Shown one piece after another: positions 9,630-20,999 of a DNA stretch of 64,000 bases (position 1 is the first letter of the stretch; every line of letters begins with the position of its first letter). The translations under genes and the position numbers were made by a program. The stretch comes from Eriocheir sinensis (taxonomy: Eukaryota > Arthropoda > Malacostraca > Decapoda > Varunidae). The stretch is from positions 19,300,544-19,364,543 of the forward strand of contig NC_066516.1 in the NCBI RefSeq assembly GCF_024679095.1. The letters run 5' to 3'. The notes below the pieces were generated by a model. The model ran no database searches, was not told where the DNA came from, and saw only the letters and a program-made list of their open reading frames with translations.

Positions 9630-10380
9630 CTTCCTCGTCCCCTCTTACCTCTCCTATTCTCTTTCTACCTTCTCTTTCCACTCTTAATGTCCCCTTTGTC
9701 CTCTGTACCAGCCAGTGTCTCTTGTTTCCCTCTGTACCACCAAATTCCTAATGCAGTCTACTTAATCCAATGACTCTCCCATTTACTCACTTCCATCTTC
9801 TGTTTCTTTAGCTTGCTTTTTCTTTTTAGTGTCCCTTTTGTCTTCTGTCTCTTGCTTCCTTCTGTATCTGCAAATTCCTAAAGCTGTCTACTTAATCCAA
9901 TGACTCCCATTTACTCACTTTCTTCTTCTGTTTCCTTATCTTCTTTCCTTTTCCTCTTTCTTGTCACCTTTGTTCTCTTTACCAGTCAGTGTCTCTTGTT
10001 TCCCTCCGTACTTATTCATTCCTCAGACGCTCTACTTAATCCTATGACTCTCCCATATACTCACCTCCTTCTTCTGTTTCTTTATTTTCCTTCATTTTCC
10101 TTTCTCCTTCTCCTCTTTCTTGTGCCCTTTATCCTCTTTACCAGGCAGTCAGTGTCCCTTGTTTCCCTCTGTGCATATCAATTCCTCAAACGCTCTACTT
10201 AATCCTATGACACTCCCATATACTCACTTTCTTCTTCTGTTTCCTTATCTTCTTTCCTTTTCCTCTTTCTTGTCCCCTTTTGTCCTCTGTACCAGCCAGT
10301 GTCCCTTGTTTCCCTCTGACTATATCAATTCCTCAAACGCTCTACTTAATCCTATGAGCCTCCCGTATACTCACTTCCTT
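9630..10380 (+). repeat. Imperfect tandem repeat, unit about 120-163 bp
   Basis: The word TACTTAATCC recurs at 9759, 9879, 10033, 10196 and 10343, each time preceded by a CCAGTGTCYCTTG-like block and followed by ACTCACTT and a pyrimidine-rich filler. At least five copies of changing length. The predicted peptides are Ser/Leu/Phe-rich filler. Confidence 0.85.
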
Positions 10381-10637
10381 TTTTGCCTGTGAGGGGCGTT
10401 CACCTTTTCCGGAAGCTGCGTTTGCTAATTCTATAACACGACACTTCCGCTCCTCCTTCACGCGCGGGAAAGCGGCAGGTGTGTTGGCAGCTGTTAATTG
10501 TCTTCCCGTTTTTTATAGCGGCGTTTTTCTTTTACTTAGCGGAGCGTGTAATGCTAAAAGCGCTCTCCGTGTTATTCTCCCCACCTGTGTTATGGTTATT
10601 TCGTTATTTGTTTACCTCCGTGTTTGTCTTTTCGTGT

Positions 10638-10800
10638 TTTTTTTACAGCAAAGGAGACAGCACAAGGGCACACAAAAAAGGAAACAATAATAAAAAAAAA
10701 AGCCCGCTACTTGCTGCTCCTGTAAAGAATCCGAAGAGGTGGCCGAAAGAGCGGTCAATTACGGGAGGGGAGGTGTCCTGGTACCTTCCTCTTACTGGTT
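10638..10800 (+). repeat. Family S interspersed repeat, copy 4 (most complete)
   Basis: Contains all blocks: TTTTTTTTACAGCAAAGGAG, CAGCACAAGGGC, an A-rich stretch, AAGCCCGCTACTTGCTGCTC, then GGTGGCCGAAAGAGCGGTCA and a GGGAGGTGTC end. I used it as the reference. No RNA polymerase III boxes are obvious. Confidence 0.8.
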
Positions 10801-10879
10801 TATTCTTTTCTACTTGTTGGAGTGTTTAAGGATTTCTGCGGCTCGTACAGCTTTCCTCTTTGATGTTTCGTTTCTCTTA

Positions 10880-11051
<172 letters not shown>

Positions 11052-11607
11052 ACTTTTCCCTTTCTTTTCCTCTAAGCTCTTTCTCATTTACTATTCATAA
11101 ATCTAATTACTCTTTTTACCAACCCGCCAAAAACACCACCGAGATTTTATTATAATTCTACTTCCCTTTTATTCTTGGCCCCATCCTTCCATGACCTGCT
11201 CCTCACTCAGACACATACACACGCACACACACAAAAAGAAAAACATAAATCACCATATTGTCCTCGCTAAGTCACGCAGTATTACACAGACTCAGGTAAC
11301 TTGTATACAGGTGTTGGATGGTTACATGGTCAAGTGTGTAAGTGTGGGAGGAGGAAGGGAGGGAAAGAAAGCAAGACAGACGGGCACTTTTACGAGTTCC
11401 AGAAGGCAGAAGTGACGCTTAAATGCCAGCCTAAAGTTCGGGAAAAGGTCACATAACGGAATACTTAAGACCTCGTGTTACTCCTGTCGCCAACTACTGA
11501 CAGAACAATTTTCCTGGCCGTCAGAAAAGTAGAGGGTGAAAAAGTATGATTGTGTAAATGTCAGTGTCAGTGTCAGTTTTGAATAGCTTTTGGAGGTTGT
11601 TGGGTTG

Positions 11608-11610
<3 letters not shown>

Positions 11611-11646
<36 letters not shown>
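11611..11646 (+). repeat. (GT)18 microsatellite
   Basis: Pure TG run opening a long G/T/A-rich minisatellite region. Confidence 0.95.
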
Positions 11647-11647
<1 letters not shown>

Positions 11648-11649
11648 TA

Positions 11650-13030
11650 GAGGTGAAGGTGAGTGAGAGTGAGGATGCACGAAGATGGCGGATTGTGAAA
11701 GTGAAAGATAATATGTTTGTGAGGGTAAGAGGGTAATGGGAATATGAAGGGGTTTGAGAGTGAATATATGACGATGTGTGAAAGTGTGTGAGGCTGTGAG
11801 GATGAGGATATGTGACAGTTCATGAGGGTAGGTGAGGACGAAGGGCGTGTGGGAGTGAACGTAGGATGACATGTGAGGGTTTATGAGGGTGGATGAGGAG
11901 GAGGAAGGGTGCTCAAGGATGAAGGGAGGTTGAAAGTGAAGGGATGATGATATATGAGAATGAGTGAGGATATGAGGATGAAGATGTGTTAAGGTCTGTG
12001 GGGTGGAGGATGACGATTTTCAAGGATATGTGAGGATGAAAATGAGGGATGCTTGAGGTTGAAAATAAGTATGATGAGAGATAAAAACAAACAAACATGA
12101 GGGTAGTTGAGGGTGTGAGGCTGGGTTTGTGAGGGAGTGTAGAGAATGAGAATGAGGGGTGTTTGAAAATAAAAAGATGATGTGTAAGTGGTGTTTTAGG
12201 GTAGTGGAGGGTGTGAGGGTGGGTGTGTCTTTGAGGGTGGAAAATAAGAATGAAGGGTGATTGAAGCTACAACAATGAGGATGTGTGTGAGTGGTGTGTG
12301 AGGGTGATTGGAGGTGTGAGGATGTGTCTGAAGGTGGTGGCTAAGGATATGAGGGTGAGTGTGTCTGTGAAAGTGGCGAGGTGTGTGAGGATGTGTCTTT
12401 GAGGGTGGTGGTGGTGAAGGTGTTAGGGTGAATATGTCTACGAAGGTGATGGCTGAGGATGTGTGAGGGTGGTGGCTAAGGGTGTAAGGGTGAGTGTGTC
12501 TGTGAGGGTGGTGGATGAGGGTGTAAGGGTGAGTGTGTCTGTGAGGGTGGTGGCTAAGGGTGTAAGGGTGAGTGTGTCTGTGAGGGTGGTGAGTGAGAGT
12601 GTGTCTGTGTGTCTGAGGGTGGTGGGTGAGGGTGTCTGTGTGTCTGTGAGGGTTGTGAGTGAGGGTGTGTCTGTGTGTCTGTGAGGGTGGCGGGTGAGGG
12701 TGTCTGGGTGTCTGTGAGGGTGGTGAGTGAGGGTGTGTCTGTGTGTCTGTGAGGGTGGTGGGTGAGGGTGTCTGTGTGTCTGTGAGGGTGGTGAGTGAGG
12801 GTGTGTCTGTGTGTCTGTGAGGGTGGTAGGTGAGGGTGTCTGTGTGTCTGTGAGGGTGGTGAGTGAGGGTGTCTCTGTGTGTCTGTGAGGGTGGTGAGTG
12901 AGGGTGTGTCTGTGTGTCTGTGAGGGTGGTATGTGAGTGTGTCTGTGTGTCTGTGAGGATGGTGAGTGAGAGTGTGTCTGTGTGTCTGTGAGGGTGGTGG
13001 GTGAGGGTGTCTGTGTGTCTGTGAGGTGGT
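11650..13030 (+). repeat. GTGAGGGTG-type minisatellite, about 1.4 kb
   Basis: The plus strand has almost no C. It is disordered at the left (GTGAGGATGAGG words) and increasingly regular from about 12470, where the unit is CTGTGAGGGTGGTG plus GTGAGGGTGTCTGTGTGT variants; a 61-62-bp higher-order repeat is visible over about 12590-13020. His/Thr/Pro-rich minus-strand frames are artefacts. Confidence 0.88.
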
Positions 13031-13311
13031 GGTTGAGTCACTATTTGGCGCCCTTGTTGTTGCTATCGATCCACACGTCCTATTATCCACGCGGCCTCGT
13101 CCTCCTCCTTCAGATCCACCTTTTCCCTTTTCACCTCCACGACCTCTCCTCCTCCTCCCTCCCTGAATTGTCCTCTTGTCCTTAGCGGTCCCAATATTTT
13201 TCCTTCCTCTCTTCGGCAGCATCTGTTTGTCTCCCTTCGTATGCGGCATTGTGAGTGAGTGCGTGCCTGCGTGCGTGTTCCTTCCCCACTAGACACCTCT
13301 CACACCTCATT

Positions 13312-13314
<3 letters not shown>

Positions 13315-13368
<54 letters not shown>
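13315..13368 (+). repeat. (CT)27 microsatellite
   Basis: Uninterrupted TC run. Confidence 0.95.
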
Positions 13369-13370
<2 letters not shown>

Positions 13371-13491
13371 ATCTGCATTCTCGCTAAGCATAACTGATTT
13401 ATCTAATTAGTCGAGGCCCTTAACCCCTTGAAGCAGATTAGGCTAGTCTCGAGGGGCAGGCGAGGACAGTGTGACGCGGACAAGGGAAGGC

Positions 13492-13720
13492 ACTTAAATC
13501 GGTATTCTCTCAGACGCTTCCCCCTTCCACATCCACTATTCTCAAAGGCCGAAAAGGGGACTAATGGCTTCCTCATGTGTTTTATTCTAGTTCATGGTAT
13601 AGATGATTTGTCAGACTACCACCAGGATTATAATATTACCCAGGGAAAATGACACAACACTTACGAAAGCCTTGTCGAATGTGTATACTTGGGCGTCGAA
13701 ATGTTTGAAAATATGGCTCT
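13492..13720 (+). repeat. Foldback family F, single arm
   Basis: It begins CGGTATT and ends AAATGTTTGAAAATATGGC, with blocks ACTACCACCAGG and ACGAAAGCCTTGTCGAATGTG in the same order as the left arm of the full element at 59554-59999. Only one arm is present. Confidence 0.75.
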
Positions 13721-13920
13721 AACTCACTCACTCACTCACTCACTCATTCATTCATATACCTAGTCTTTCACTTATATTTCTAAACAACTTCAAAATATAG
13801 GAGTAGAAACTTTAACTCTCACGAAACAAGGTTTATTTATTTATTAGATCGAGCAGTATTCTATTCTCGTGGATGTCGTTCTTGTAGTGGGGTAAATGTT
13901 TTTCTCCTAGACACTACCTT

Positions 13921-13935
13921 TGTGTGTGTATGTGT

Positions 13936-13981
<46 letters not shown>
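13921..13981 (+). repeat. (GT)n microsatellite
   Basis: TG run with two TATG interruptions near its left end. Confidence 0.93.
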
Positions 13982-13982
<1 letters not shown>

Positions 13983-14237
13983 GGAGATAATTATCCTGCG
14001 ATAAAAATGTAAACAGCAGGAGCACATGTGTTATCGCAGCTGCCATGGCGATTTTAAAAATAGAAAATCAATTCTACCGAGGCAGAGAGCTCCATTTTTA
14101 GATATGGTCAAAGATCTCTTCCATCATATCCGGCCCTTCCCTGTTCGTCTCTGCTTCTCCCTTTATAAGTGACGGCAGCGGCAGCAGTGTCTCCCCTCTC
14201 TCTTATCCATACACTCTATACCCTAGCACACATACTC

Positions 14238-14242
<5 letters not shown>

Positions 14243-14301
<59 letters not shown>

Positions 14302-14440
14302 TAAAAACTGAATGTATGTAACTCTATCTGCCTGCTTTAACGTTAGTCTTTCTTCCTTTTTATACTTTACTTAATTTCGATCTCTAAAAGCAAGGTGTAT
14401 GTACAGGTAATCAGATATCTATAGCAATACCAACTCAAAA

Positions 14441-14494
<54 letters not shown>
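14243..14494 (+). repeat. (CT)26 and (GT)26 microsatellites
   Basis: Pure (CT)n at 14243-14295 and pure (GT)n at 14443-14494, the latter followed by GTGC repeats. The 150 bases between are unremarkable. Confidence 0.93.
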
Positions 14495-14495
<1 letters not shown>

Positions 14496-14739
14496 CGTGC
14501 GTGCGTGCGTGCGAATGAATGCGCAGAAATATCACCAACCTTCCGAATAATTTTGTGAGTCAAGGAAAGAAGCGATTAACTCGGAGACTCGGCGGACAAA
14601 AATAACTTTCCTACGACAAAAGAGAAGAATCACTGCGAAAGATACACGAGAATCCTGACAAATGAAAGCAAGTGTCAAGCGCGGGAGCAAAGGTCGCAGA
14701 CGGCCGCGCAACAATAAATCAATGGGTGAGGGAACTGCC

Positions 14740-14995
14740 GAGGCGCTGCTGGGGGAGGGGGAAAGGGGGTTGGGGTGGAGGCCGGTGTGTGTGTTTTTTT
14801 TTTTTTTGGGGGGGGGGTCCTTCGAGGGGGTGCTGGGGGATGGGGGGGCTTAAGGGCAGCTTACCCACAGGGCTCAGTACGTGTATCGCATTTTGGGGGT
14901 CTCCTGGGAAGATAATGGTGGTGGTGGTGGTGGTGAGGATGGTGGTGGTAATGGTGGAGATGATGATGATGATGGTGGTGGTGGAGCAGGATAGG
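14740..14995 (+). repeat. G-rich tract and (GGT/GAT)n
   Basis: Runs of G (up to 9) next to a T11 run at about 14795-14818, then GGT and GAT triplets at about 14918-14986. G-quadruplex potential on the plus strand. Confidence 0.75.
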
Positions 14996-15014
14996 CTTAC
15001 GTAGAATGTTATCA

Positions 15015-15430
15015 AGGGTATTTAAAACCTACAGCTGTGTGGTTGGGGCATTCAAACCGTCTAAAATTTGTTTTCCCAGGACATTTAGAGTCTACCCCTG
15101 TGTGGTTGGAACACTCATATCGTTCCTAATGTGTTTTGTAGGGTCATTCAATTTACATTTTCAGGGACACTCTTAAGCGTTTCTTGTGTGTTTTCCAGGG
15201 AAATTTAGAGTTGTAATGTGTGTGGTTGGAATACTCATGTGCCGTCCCTCATGTTTTTCCAAAGGTATTCAGTCGGCAGGCACGTGGCAAGGTCACTCGA
15301 AGCGTTTCTCACGTTTTATTCAGGTGAATCTAGTGAGTGCCGGTGTGCAGCGGGAAGACTCGTAACGTTTTTCGCACAACATTGTCCAGGAGCACTCAAC
15401 GTTGAAAGTGAGTTGTAGGAACATTCTTCA
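15015..15430 (+). repeat. Degenerate 60-63-bp tandem repeat
   Basis: TGTGGTTGG recurs at 15038, 15101 and 15221, each followed by a cACTCat-like block, a CGTTcctaaTGTGTTTT-like block and CAGGgacATTtAGAGT. The copies at about 15160 and after 15280 have decayed. Six or seven units in all, none coding. Confidence 0.8.
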
Positions 15431-15789
15431 CGTCATTTATATACAGTTAAATCACCATTCCCAGTTTTGAACGTCAATAACAGCTGTTGGGAAGCATGGA
15501 CTAAACACAAAACAATTAGTATTATTTCACCACACTACAAACTTTGGGTTCCACTTGCACTTTTTTTTTCCTCGATGAAGACAAGGCATGCAAATCCGCA
15601 GCGGGAGGACGCTCCTCCAGCACGAAATGTTTTCGTCGACAGCGTTGCTATTTTCTTCAAAACATGGACTTGAAAGGACAGTCTTATAATTTACTCTGGA
15701 GACGTAATTTGTTTTGTAAGATCAAAGGAGGGGCGAAGTTAAACAAGTACCCTGCGAGAACAACAACAAAAAAAGAGAATCTAACGAGA

Positions 15790-16030
15790 ACCAGCTGAAA
15801 GTTAACAGGAGGAGGGAGGCCCGGAGAGGCGGCGGGCAAGGCATCGAGGTGTAGCGGCGCCGCGACACGAGGAGCTCCGCCACCCGAGGGAGTCTCCTGT
15901 CCGGCGCGAGAAGAAATTGGATGACCGCGTACAAAGGCGAGTCTCCGAGGAGCTGAGCCTTTTCCTGACCTCGAGTGGTGGTGCCTCAGCCTCGGCCACT
16001 CTCTTGCCGCGGCCCTCCACCGGGTCTGCT
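15790..16030. other. GC-rich island, unassigned
   Basis: About 240 bp with many CpGs inside AT-rich surroundings. Open frames on the minus strand (for example 15802-16020) are Arg/Ser-rich and match no family I recognise. It could be a 5'-UTR exon or promoter. A TATATAGG stands at about 16111. Confidence 0.35.
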
Positions 16031-16214
16031 CACTGAGAAGGAAACGTGTGTGTGTGTGTGTGTGTGTCATTCCTGCGGTTCCTTGGCTCCTTGACGCTTG
16101 TTTTACGTTATATAGGCGAGTTAAGGCTCAGCTCGGAACCTCTTGACTGAAAGCTATAGGGCGGCGCCTCTCGTTCCTATATCATTAGAGCACCGTGGGA
16201 CCAGTCTTCGGGGA

Positions 16215-16600
16215 GGCAACACACCACCACTTTGACTAGCACCAGCAGTACCAGCACCACCAATAACATACAAAAAAAAAAAATACAACTACCACTATTA
16301 GCATTATCAGAATCATCACAATATCTACCACTATATATTTTTTATAGTATACCATCATCAGAAACACTAATACCAACACCACTACTAGCAGCACCACCAG
16401 CATCATCATCTCCATTACAACCACTCGTATCACCATCACGTCCATCTTCACAATCACCACCACCATCACCTCCACCATCACCAGCATCACTAGCAATATC
16501 CCTCTTACAGCCACTAGCAACACCACTACCACCTCCACCTTCAACACCAGCACCAGCATCATCACCACCACCACCACCACCACCACTAGCAGTAGCCCGC
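16215..16600 (+). repeat. Imperfect ACC/ATC/AGC triplet tract
   Basis: A long run of ACC, ATC, AGC and ACT triplets with an A10 run near 16270; the only purer parts are short. Open in most frames. Confidence 0.8.
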
Positions 16601-16639
16601 CGTCTTGTAATCCCCAGGTGTTGACAGTCCCTTAATGAG

Positions 16640-17150
16640 TCAAGTATTGATCTGAACGTTTTATTTTAAGCTTCGTGTTTCTATTTACGCTAAACGGTAG
16701 AACATGCGCAATGGAAACTTATTGCTGTCGCTTATTTTAAGCTTAGCTATGGAAAGAAAATAGGAAAAGTGGATTACGTGTATTATAAGCCATGCTATAA
16801 ATTTAGGTATGGACGGTAAGTTAAAACAACCCCATAAAGTTCGCTGCAACAGATTTGAACAACTGAATATAATAGGAAAACAATGACTTTTTACAGTAAA
16901 ATGGTGAGCTTTACTATTAAGAGAGTCAGCTACTAGTCCTGGCTCGCAGTACAATGTTACAACTACTAAATTCATATTCATATGTCCTATCTCCTTCAAA
17001 ATGTTTATATGATGTTTATAATAAGATCCCCTGAGAGGTTTATGTGAATAAGCTTTTTGTTAAAAGTGGAAAAGGCAACAATTAAAAAAGTTTTGAAGTT
17101 AATCAGTTTTTATTTTAATATTTGAAGTACTTATCAGATTGAGGCTGTCC
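16640..17150. other. AT-rich unique sequence
   Basis: I see no gene, repeat or RNA here. Confidence 0.5.
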
Positions 17151-17159
17151 GGGCTGAAC

Positions 17160-17443
17160 CGGGTTGGCTCCTCCACGTGTTAGCGGAGCGGAAGTATTAC
17201 CGCAAACGCTAAACCGCTAATGAAATGGAACTTCCGCTATTGCGGATTTGCGGATTTTGCGGACTAATTAGCGGAAGTGCCCAGCACTGACGTGTTAACG
17301 AAGGTTAACGAAAGTAGTACCGCATACGCTAATCCGAAAATTAGCGACCTTTTTGTCGCAAGCGCAAATCCGCAAATGAAATGAAACTTCCGCTATTGCG
17401 GATTTGCGGACTTGCGGACTGATTAGCGGAAGTGCCCAGCACT

Positions 17444-17444
<1 letters not shown>
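17160..17444 (+). repeat. Dimeric GCGGA-rich repeat with internal hairpins
   Basis: The segment ACTTCCGCTA...TTAGCGGAAGT occurs at 17230-17278 and 17386-17433, 156 bp apart. Each is a hairpin with about 10-bp inverted ends and is followed by GCCCAGCACTG. Between them lie CCGCAAACGCTAA and GCGCAAATCCGCAAATG variants. The second copy abuts a (GT)n array. Confidence 0.8.

Positions 17445-17507
<63 letters not shown>
17445..17507 (+). repeat. (GT)31 microsatellite
   Basis: Pure GT run. Confidence 0.96.
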
Positions 17508-17508
<1 letters not shown>

Positions 17509-17985
17509 ACGCGCGCAAAGCTCCCTCACTACAATCCCTGTGCGGTTCAACACAATAATTCAGCTAATCCCCGGGCCAGCTCGTGTTCAGAGTGGCCTTG
17601 CTTCACTGTATACACGGAAGCGCCAGCACTTCACTCTGGCACGATAAAACAACGGAAACGTGTCTGACGAGGGCCACATCAAAAGCTCGGGAGGGGCGAG
17701 GCAGGCTGGGACTTGGAGGGACGGAGACGAGGAATGTGCTGTTTTTTTCCCTTTTTCTGGAGCCGAGGACTTGAGTTGCCTTAATGAGTATGCTCCCCAG
17801 AGCTTCTCGACATACAATGAACGTGCGTGTTGGTAATTGCCGCATCACAGCCTAATGAACGTTCTCTTCTAAACTTCAGCTGACAAATCCCCGGCCGGCC
17901 GTGTGCTGGCTGCTGCGTCACTTTAACATTTCTTTTTTGTGAGTGTTTAAATTGTAGCATTGAATAAAATATTTCTTTGTTTCTG

Positions 17986-17990
<5 letters not shown>

Positions 17991-18052
<62 letters not shown>
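17991..18052. repeat. (AT)31 microsatellite
   Basis: Pure, self-complementary AT run, able to form a cruciform. Confidence 0.97.
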
Positions 18053-18055
<3 letters not shown>

Positions 18056-18069
18056 ACCCCCCACCCATA

Positions 18070-18390
18070 CACATCTAAACAAGTGCCAGTGTTGGGCGTC
18101 GGGGCCGTGCCCTACATTTCCCTGCACGGGCGGCGCATCGCCTGGAAACACTCCGGGGCCGCCGCGGCACATGTGGCGCTGCCGGCACTCAGCTCCCTCC
18201 TTCAAGTGGAGCTGCCGCGCAGGGCGACACTGAATACAGAACCGCCGTTGACATTCTTAAAGTGGTGGGCTTCCCGCTGGCAGCCGCCCACCTGCTGGCT
18301 CTCCTTTACTGTCGAGCGGAGCACAGGTCTCTCGGGTGCCGCCCCGCGCCCCGCCGACCCTCCCGCCGAACGCTCCTTGACGGAATCTTG
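18070..18390. other. GC-rich island with open frames, possible exon
   Basis: A GC-rich stretch beside the (AT)n array, open on the plus strand to the TGA at about 18389. The plus frame begins VPVLGVGAVPYISLHGRR and has many codons ending in C or G, as in the real exons here. No family is recognised and no splice pair is convincing. It may equally be a CpG island or part of an unknown element. Confidence 0.25.
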
Positions 18391-18419
18391 AAATTACTCT
18401 CGGGAGTTTACGATCCTTA

Positions 18420-19600
18420 AGTAACTCTCTAAAACACACCATTTCCTAAAGATACAATGTCCTATAATATCATTACATTAATGAAGCAATTTTCAATAGA
18501 TAAAGGTCTTCTGTAAGACAAGAATTGTTATATTCATGTCCTGCACTTCCATTTCCGGCAGACATAATACATAAAGTACTATACGTTTTACGATAACACC
18601 AAAAGAGAAAGCCGATAACCCTTGGTGGACACAACTAATTGTCCCTCAAACTGCGTCCCAGTGCCTCCACAATGCGGCGGCGCGTCCATGCACCCGCCAA
18701 CTCCTCGCTGAGCTGCTGACGCTGAGGTGACGCCGGAGCTGAAACTTGTGATCATCGCCAGAAGCCACCCCGTGATGACACAAGGCAACGGTGGCGAATT
18801 CGTGTCCACAACAGACTATTAACGTTATTTTTCTAGGGTTACGATCATTATCTGCTCTCGCCTTCAGCATCCTTTCATCTCTTCTCGCCTCCGTCTTTGG
18901 CGATCATCTATTTTCTGCTAACAAGTCCGCTCTCTCTTTGCAATGCTTGCGTTTTCTGTTTTGGCAGTGCTCGCGGCGCCACTCAACTCTCCTGAACCTC
19001 CCCGTCCTTACATCCAGAAGACTCGAGTCATCCCCTCGTTTGATACCTTCTACTGCTGTCAACACAAGTATCTTTCCCTTGTCTCCGTCTTTTCCCTCCT
19101 CTCTCAACGCCTGATTGATCCCTTTGGTGTTCCTTTGATGGCTCTCTCCTTCACCTGTGACACCCTATACCATACCTGGCTCTCTCACACTCCCAACTGC
19201 ATTGCTTTTCTGTGTAAAACGAGGAAATGGGAACCTCAAATACAAGGTCCGTTAAACACGCTTTGTGAGCTTTAGAGGGACGGTCTGTACATAGTGACGT
19301 TAAGCACTCGAGAGGAAATCAGAATATTATGTAGGTAAAATAAGTGGCCCTGAATGTTAGCTTTACATATATTTTTTGCGTCATTATTACACGGCTTCCG
19401 TGTGATTTCCGTTAAAGCAGGTGACTCCACATAACATTAGCATTAATATCTGTCGAGTAAGCGAATTTTTTGCTACATTAAATTTTAGGTTGAAAAATTA
19501 GCAGTTAAAAACATCTGGAGCCCTGAGTGCCTTAACGAAATGGTAGACGGTGGCGATTTAATTCTTTACTTTATCTTATAACATAAAATACCGTTAAATA
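18420..19600. other. Unassigned unique DNA
   Basis: Overlapping short frames at 18646-19275 on both strands have no domain signature. Nothing supportable. Confidence 0.5.
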
Positions 19601-19639
19601 TATTCACATCACCATTCTCTAGAAAGCTCAAGACTCGTT

Positions 19640-20050
19640 TAACCTAAGAGTCTCTCGGTTTACGGTGTCAACGAATATATTTGTTCTACTTTACTCCTGA
19701 ACGACCAAGAACTCTCGCTCAGCCTTATCTCACAGCTTACGATGCCAAGGAATATATTTGTTTTGCGGCATTCCTGACAACCACAAAAAAACTAAAAACT
19801 CTTACTCATCCTTGTCTCCCAGCTTACGATATCAACGAGTATATTTTTTAGGCTAATTTCTGATCTACCTATAGAGATGAGAACCCAATTTAATCTGATT
19901 TTACCGGGTGCAGTACCTAAAAACTCCCACTAAGCCTTGTCTCCCAGCTTATGATATTAACGAATCCATCTTTTTGCCTAATTTCTGATCTACGAATAAA
20001 AATAAGAACCCAATTTGACCTGATTTCAACGAGTGCACTTTCTTTCCTTT
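19640..20050 (+). repeat. Diverged tandem repeat with AGCTTACGAT blocks
   Basis: AGCTTACGAT or a close variant occurs at 19734, 19821 and 19946, followed each time by cAACGAATATAT-like and TTTTGxCTAATTTCTGATCTAC-like blocks. Units of about 87-125 bp. Confidence 0.7.
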
Positions 20051-20139
20051 ATTACTGCCGCACCACAATCTCTTAAGGGCTGGTTCATTCTTGTCAGGGA
20101 AATGATGACTCAATAAAGAATGAATATGTTTGAAATACG

Positions 20140-20650
20140 TATTCCTAATGCACCAAGAAGTTCATCGCTCACGCCTAAACCCTACCCGGCGAGGCGCTCC
20201 AGACGGCCCTGACGAGACGGGATCCTCTGCAGCAGACGGCTCCTTCCTTTCTGGCCATCACGGAGGCACTGGGTCATAGCTCCCATCCGCCGCCCCTTTC
20301 AGCGCCTCGTCACGTAAATTAGCTTTTCAGGTCAAAAGGATTCGTCTCTCCTCCCTCTCGTCTCTTTCATACACATACACACAAGCACACACACACACGC
20401 ACCCCCCACCCCCCCCACACGCCCAGCCACCTCCCCACCTACACCCCCGAAATCCCCCCTACAAAATACATGTGAGAGGAATGTATAAATTTTCCATACA
20501 TAATCAATCTGCTGAAGGCTCCATGTATAATTTCATCACTTCTAACTTAAGCTCCCCACCCCCTTAAAAAAAAGTAATGCACTAATAACTCTATAAAATG
20601 TTTTCTGTGTAGCTTTTTGGATATTAAGAAGGCACTGGAGGGGAACGGAA
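20140..20650. other. Unassigned, with a C/A-rich low-complexity patch
   Basis: 20370-20440 is CA- and C-rich. 20160-20320 is GC-rich but without any recognised coding signal. Confidence 0.5.
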
Positions 20651-20867
20651 GGGTAGCATCTTGGTCTCGGGTAGCATTGTAACTATCGCCCCTCTGCCTG
20701 AACCAAGAGACTATACATCAGATACAAACAGAAGAAACCGACACATGAGGACTGTGCTGCCCTCTGCTCGTACAAAGCAGCAGATTGTAAAGTTCCCCGT
20801 TGGTTGCATCTCTTGTTATGTCATTCAGCGCTTCGACCTATCATCACTTAATTACAAAACGATGCCT

Positions 20868-20990
20868 CTCCTCTCTTTTGGCCACTCTTCTATACTCTTT
20901 TTTTTATATAGGGGCAGTGATTAACGGTCTTTTTTCTCAGTTATATATTTTTTTCCCTTGAGCTGCTTCCTTTGCCGTAAAAAGAAAAAC
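20868..20990 (-). repeat. Family S interspersed repeat, copy 5
   Basis: On the minus strand: TTACGGCAAAGGAAGCAGCT, CAAGGG, A-rich, CCGTTAATCACTGCCCC, then GAGTGGCCAAAAGAGAGG. Confidence 0.75.
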
Positions 20991-20999
20991 GAAAATAAA

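Noticed and set aside
12196..13249. His/Thr/Pro-rich minus-strand frame that looks like a repeat protein
   Set aside because: It follows the minisatellite unit exactly, is open in two frames and has no signal sequence or conserved core.
17918..18205. Cys-rich minus-strand frame over the GC island
   Set aside because: Its C-terminal part is translation of (AT)n, and the Cys pattern matches no known domain.
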